DNA of 64,000 nt from assembly GCF_025399795.1 (NCBI RefSeq), contig NZ_JAODTZ010000047.1, forward strand, positions 1-64,000, written 5' to 3'. The position numbers and the translations under genes were made by a program. Position 1 is the first letter of the stretch. Every line of letters starts with the position of its first letter. Below the pieces are notes generated by a model, which was not told the DNA's origin, did no database searches, and saw nothing but the letters and a program-made list of their open reading frames with translations. This document shows, one piece after another, positions 60,968 through 64,000 of this stretch. Origin of the DNA: Streptomyces rhizosphaerihabitans (lineage in GTDB: Bacteria > Actinomycetota > Actinomycetes > Streptomycetales > Streptomycetaceae).

Positions 60968-61450
60968 ATGAACGAGACGTCCGAGCGGTACGGGGAGATG
61001 GCAGAGGAATTCGGAGTGCGGGCTGCCGTCGCCGCCGACGCGCCCGTCGTGAAGGCCGTGATCGACGCCGCGTTCGAGCCCTACGTGGAGCGCATCGGGC
61101 TTGTTCCGGTGCCCATGGAAGCGGACCACGCGGCGAATGTGGCGGCGGGGCGGGTGTTCGTCACGGGGGAGCCGGTGGCGGGGCTCGTGGTCGTCGAGGA
61201 GCGCGCGGACCATCTGTACCTCGACACCATCGCGGTCCGCCCCGATGCCCATGGCCGGGGCATCGGGGGACGGCTGCTGCGTTTCGCGGACGCCTACGCA
61301 CAGGCGCTCGGGCTGGACGAGATCAGGCTCTACACGAACGCGATGATGTGGGAGAACCGGAAGATCTACCCGAGGTTCGGGTACGAGGTGATCGAGCGGC
61401 GCGCGGACGGGCCGTACGACCGGATCCACTACCGCAAGCGGCTGGTCTGA
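60968..61450 (+). CDS. GNAT-family N-acetyltransferase
   Basis: 160 aa from ATG 60968 (GTG 60959 or ATG 60998 possible). VRAAVAADAPVVKAVIDAAF at the start; acetyl-CoA motif A LDTIAVRPDAHGRGIGGRLL; RLYTNAMMWENRKIYPRFGY is the B region. Substrate unknown. It follows the tRNA relic directly. Confidence 0.9.
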   Translation: MNETSERYGEMAEEFGVRAAVAADAPVVKAVIDAAFEPYVERIGLVPVPMEADHAANVAAGRVFVTGEPVAGLVVVEERADHLYLDTIAVRPDAHGRGIGGRLLRFADAYAQALGLDEIRLYTNAMMWENRKIYPRFGYEVIERRADGPYDRIHYRKRLV

Positions 61451-61583
61451 CGCCTGTCCACAGCGAGCGGCCTACGGCGGCACCTGGTTCACCGCAAGCT
61501 GTCGACAGGCGTCCACCGCAATCCGGTGATCCGACGGTATGTTCCCGAAGGCCGAAGGCCGTGGGGCGTGGGGTGCGCGCGGC

Positions 61584-61718
61584 TCAGCCGTCCGGCCACC
61601 AGGTGCGCGCGATGTCCTTTCGGACCTCCGGGCGCTCGGTGGGGGGCTCGTCGGGCTCGTCCCGTACGCGGCGGGAGTCCGACTTCCTCAGGGGCTTCTG
61701 CACGGTCACACGGCGCAT
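61584..61718 (-). CDS. Small basic protein of 44 residues
   Basis: ATG 61718 has AAGGAGG with 5-base spacing, the best kind of ribosome site. MRRVTVQKPLRKSDSRRVRD, then Glu/Pro-rich DEPDEPPTERPEVRKDIART and a C-terminal WWPDG. Highly charged, no helix or signal. Function unknown; possibly nucleic-acid binding. The plus-strand ORFs across it are shadows. Confidence 0.6.
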   Translation of the reverse strand: MRRVTVQKPLRKSDSRRVRDEPDEPPTERPEVRKDIARTWWPDG

Positions 61719-61879
61719 GGCTGCCTCCTTGGCGTCTACCGGATTCCGCGGTTGTACGGAGGTAGACCCTTTCGGGGAGAGTTCCTCATCGGTCGCGATC
61801 TGTCTGTGGCGGCGGTCACCCATCGGCTGTCGTGGTTGGCACCCGTCGACTGTCAGTGGTGGGTGTCACCCTGGAGCGC

Positions 61880-62503
61880 ATGGTGAGTAACAGTGGCATG
61901 AATCCGGGGGCGGGCGTCGACTGGGACGCGGAATCCGGCACCTTCGACGAGGAGCCCGACCACGGCCTGCGCGACCCCGCGGTCCGCGGTGCCTGGGCGG
62001 CCCGGCTGCGGGACTGGCTGCCCGAGCGGGCCGGCGATGTGCTCGACGTGGGCTGCGGCACCGGCAGCCTGTCGCTCATCGCGTCCGAGCGGGGGCACCG
62101 GGTCACCGGGGTCGATCTCTCGCCACGCATGATCGATCTGGCCCGCGCCAAGCTGGCCGGCCGTGACGCGGTGTTCCTCATCGGTGACGCGGTGGCACCG
62201 CCCGTCGGCGAGCAGCGCTTCGACGTCCTGCTCAGCCGCCATGTGCTGTGGGCGCTGCCCGATCCCGAGCGCGTGTTGCGGCACTGGTGCGGACTTCTGC
62301 GCCCGGGAGGGCGGCTGGTGCTCGTCGAGGGTGTGTGGGGGGCCCTGAGTCCGGTCGGTATATCCGCTGAGCGGATGGCCACCCTGCTCCGGCCTCTGGT
62401 GCCCGACGCCGCAGATCTGCGCGTGGAGCCGCTGTCGGCCGACGCGCGGCTGTGGGGGCGGGAAGTCGACGACGAGCGGTACGCCGTGGTGGCCGACTTC
62501 TGA
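61880..62503 (+). CDS. Class I SAM-dependent methyltransferase
   Basis: 207 aa from ATG 61880 (GTG 61883 also possible). Motif I VLDVGCGTGSLSLIASERGH, motif II GVDLSPRMIDLARAKL, then DVLLSRHVLWALPDPERVLR and LLRPGGRLVLVEGVW. Small-molecule (UbiE/methyltransf_11) type; substrate unknown. Convergent with the DUF402 gene across a terminator. Confidence 0.92.
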   Translation: MVSNSGMNPGAGVDWDAESGTFDEEPDHGLRDPAVRGAWAARLRDWLPERAGDVLDVGCGTGSLSLIASERGHRVTGVDLSPRMIDLARAKLAGRDAVFLIGDAVAPPVGEQRFDVLLSRHVLWALPDPERVLRHWCGLLRPGGRLVLVEGVWGALSPVGISAERMATLLRPLVPDAADLRVEPLSADARLWGREVDDERYAVVADF

Positions 62504-62583
62504 GCGGCACACCCTCTGAGCGGCATACCGCTCTGGGCGGTGCCACCCATGGGCAAGAGCTCTGAACAGGCGGCCCACGGGCC

Positions 62584-62615
62584 GACGCCACCCGTGGTGC
62601 CGTACGGGTGGCGTC
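62584..62615. terminator. Bidirectional terminator
   Basis: GACGCCACCCGT / ACGGGTGGCGTC, perfect 12-bp arms (62584-62595, 62604-62615) between convergent genes. Confidence 0.8.
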
Positions 62616-62632
62616 GCCCGCCGTGCCGGGAC

Positions 62633-63133
62633 CTACACCAGCAGTGCTTCGAAGCCGCCCTCGCGGGCCAGGTGTTCGAGGTCGTCCAGGGCCTTCTCGG
62701 CGGCCGCCGCGGCAGCCGGGTCGGTGGCGGCCAGACCGCTCTCCGCGAACTCGTCCTCGTCCAGGCGCAGTACGTCCGTGCCGTCGGCCGAGAGCCACAG
62801 GTCGAGGTCGAGATCCTCGACGACCAGCCGTCCCCCGGAGACGGTGGCCGGGCGGGTGATGTCGCAGTACCAGCCCTTGCGTACGCCCGCGGCGTCCCGG
62901 ACCTCCTTCACCGAGTACCAGCGGTCCCGCCAGTAGTACTCGGTGAAGACATCACCCTTCTCGAACCGTACGAAGCCGAAGTCGCGGACGCTGTCGCCCG
63001 CCCACGGTGCGCGCACGACCACCCGGGTGCCGTCGTCGGCCAGCAGCTCGGCCGGGTAACTGATCTTCGTACGGCCGGCCTTTACGAGTACGACCTCCAA
63101 CGAGCCAGGCGTGTCAGCCGAGGTCACGGACAT
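62633..63133 (-). CDS. DUF402 family protein
   Basis: 166 aa from ATG 63133. FTEYYWRDRWYSVKEVRDAA, GWYCDITRPATVSGG and DLDLDLWLSADG match DUF402, whose members include nucleoside diphosphate phosphatases (Ntdp) and FomD with a two-metal acidic site. Its start overlaps the upstream acetyltransferase stop by 20 bp, so it is co-translated. Substrate unknown. Confidence 0.9.
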   Translation of the reverse strand: MSVTSADTPGSLEVVLVKAGRTKISYPAELLADDGTRVVVRAPWAGDSVRDFGFVRFEKGDVFTEYYWRDRWYSVKEVRDAAGVRKGWYCDITRPATVSGGRLVVEDLDLDLWLSADGTDVLRLDEDEFAESGLAATDPAAAAAAEKALDDLEHLAREGGFEALLV

Positions 63134-64000
63134 ACTTCACCTCCGTCGCACAGATTTCATAACCGAACCATTTGTTGATCGCCAGCATCGGCCCGTTGCC
63201 GGCGTCGTTGCCCGTGAACGCGTCCGTGAACCCGGCCGCGCGGGCCCGGTGCAGCGAGTGGTTCTTGGCGAGTTTGGCGAGACCCCGGCCCCGGAAGGCG
63301 CGGTCGGTGCCCGTCATCACGGTGGCATAGCGGGTGCCGCCGTCGGTACGGGCCGCGCTGAACGCCGCCGGGCGGCCGTCGACGAGCGCGACGGAGGTGA
63401 GCTCATGACTCAGAAGCGGGTGGCGCCAGGTCTCCGTCAGCCAGGCCTCGTAGTCCGTGAACTCGCGGTCGATGTCACTCGGTTCGTCGAGGAGAGTCTC
63501 CGCGTCCAGCGTGAACAGCGGCCGCGGGTTGTCCGCGAAGTCCGCTCCGGTGCGCAACTCCACTCCGGGTGGCGGGGGTTGGAGCGGTGGCAGAGTGCCG
63601 TTCGCCAGGTCGAGGCGGAGGAAGTGCGCGGAGCGGGCCGCGCGATAGCCCCGCTTCTCCGCGAAGGCGCGGTGTGCGGGGGCGTCCGACACCCAGGCGT
63701 GCAGTCTGGTCGCGCCCAGGGCCGCGAGCTGTTCCTCGGCGGTGCGGGCCAGCAGCGAACCCGCGCCGCGTCCCGTCCGCTCCGGGTGCACATAGATGTT
63801 GACGGTCCCCTGGCCCGGCACCGGGCTGTCGTGCACGAGGCCCACCTGCGCGGTGCCGATCGGCTCGCCGTCCTCCTCGGCCAGCAACGGCCGGTAGTGG
63901 GAGTCGGGATGGGCCTGTTCCACGTCATAGGCGATGGACTCGGGGGTGAAGAGCATGAACGGGAGAGCCTGGTGACGGATGCGGGCGAAGCCCGCGGCGT
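63114..64000 (-). CDS. Double-GNAT acetyltransferase, 5' end beyond right edge
   Basis: The frame has no stop to the window end. Upstream of ATG 63956 it reads RIRHQALPFMLFTPESIAYD, a segment that sits inside the family alignment, so the true start lies outside. First GNAT domain: TVNIYVHPERTGRGAGSLLA; second: YATVMTGTDRAFRGRGLAKL followed by HRARAAGFTDAFTGNDAGNG. MshD (mycothiol synthase) has this two-domain layout, but the specific residues are not enough to call it. DUF402 follows with overlap. Confidence 0.88.
   Translation of the reverse strand, partial: AAGFARIRHQALPFMLFTPESIAYDVEQAHPDSHYRPLLAEEDGEPIGTAQVGLVHDSPVPGQGTVNIYVHPERTGRGAGSLLARTAEEQLAALGATRLHAWVSDAPAHRAFAEKRGYRAARSAHFLRLDLANGTLPPLQPPPPGVELRTGADFADNPRPLFTLDAETLLDEPSDIDREFTDYEAWLTETWRHPLLSHELTSVALVDGRPAAFSAARTDGGTRYATVMTGTDRAFRGRGLAKLAKNHSLHRARAAGFTDAFTGNDAGNGPMLAINKWFGYEICATEVKYVRDLG

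Overview
The window reads as a piece of a Streptomyces (or very close actinomycete) chromosome. GC is very high, the third codon position is almost always G or C, many starts are GTG, and genes join by ATGA/GTGA overlaps. Actinomycete hallmarks are present: a ParA-ScpA-ScpB-RluB run, a SepF-like protein, a DUF5685 protein, two resuscitation-promoting-factor proteins, a TIGR02960-type ECF sigma factor, secreted Streptomyces griseus protease-like enzymes, and one gene with a TTA (bldA-type) codon. Gene order from pyrG to the SepF-like gene resembles, from memory, the S. coelicolor SCO1776-SCO1748 core in reverse, so most of the window is conserved chromosome rather than a mobile element.

Layout. 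1-5.1 kb (minus): a PucR-type regulator cut by the left edge, a BBE-type FAD oxidase and a GH15 glycosidase. 5.1-9.8 kb: pyrG, an ADP-ribose-type NUDIX hydrolase and a STAND/TPR protein. 10-17 kb: ald, then parA, a hypothetical gene, scpA, scpB and rluB; scpA and rluB carry long repeat-built disordered N-termini. 17-20 kb: ECF sigma factor, DinB/MDMPI-fold protein and DHA2 exporter. 20.2-23.7 kb: an ADP-ribose/RNA-repair-like locus (NrtR-type NUDIX regulator, ADP-ribosylglycohydrolase, two convergent RlaP-family nucleotidyltransferases) behind a 48-bp imperfect palindrome that covers the promoter -10 and the ribosome binding site. 23.7-25.5 kb (minus): exported protein, DUF6529/b561-like membrane protein and Rieske lipoprotein. 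25.9-30.6 kb: aroH, tyrA, cmk, a PlsC-type acyltransferase and der. 30.6-34.5 kb: two hypotheticals, a 92-bp tandem repeat and two Rpf-LysM proteins.

34.4-40.4 kb: a branched-chain amino-acid-type ABC importer in which LivH, LivM and LivG are one polypeptide, with a separate LivF (Walker A Lys replaced by Arg), an Ada-zinc-like membrane protein, a lipoprotein and a solute-binding lipoprotein. 40.5-48 kb: WYL regulator, I78 inhibitor, PAP2 phosphatase, PIG-V-like transferase, second DHA2 exporter and a glutaryl-CoA-type dehydrogenase behind a palindromic operator. 48-55.5 kb: SepF-like protein, a DUF5685 protein with an extreme Cys tail, a decayed FMN monooxygenase, DUF1684, two S1 proteases flanking an SPFH protein. 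55.6-64 kb: a dinB remnant, cupin/MarR divergent pair with two operators, lipase, sortase-anchored LPMO, a small accessory patch (HTH gene with TTA codon next to a tRNA-Thr 3'-half relic), acetyltransferases, a methyltransferase and a DUF402 protein. The last gene continues past the right edge.

The coordinated units are housekeeping: CTP synthesis, alanine catabolism, chromosome partition/condensation, rRNA modification, tyrosine branch, CMP kinase and ribosome assembly, followed by transport, cell-envelope and secreted-enzyme genes. The least understood units are the NrtR-ARH-RlaP locus and the Rieske-DUF6529 module. Everything rests on reading sequence and recalled family motifs; no database search was run.
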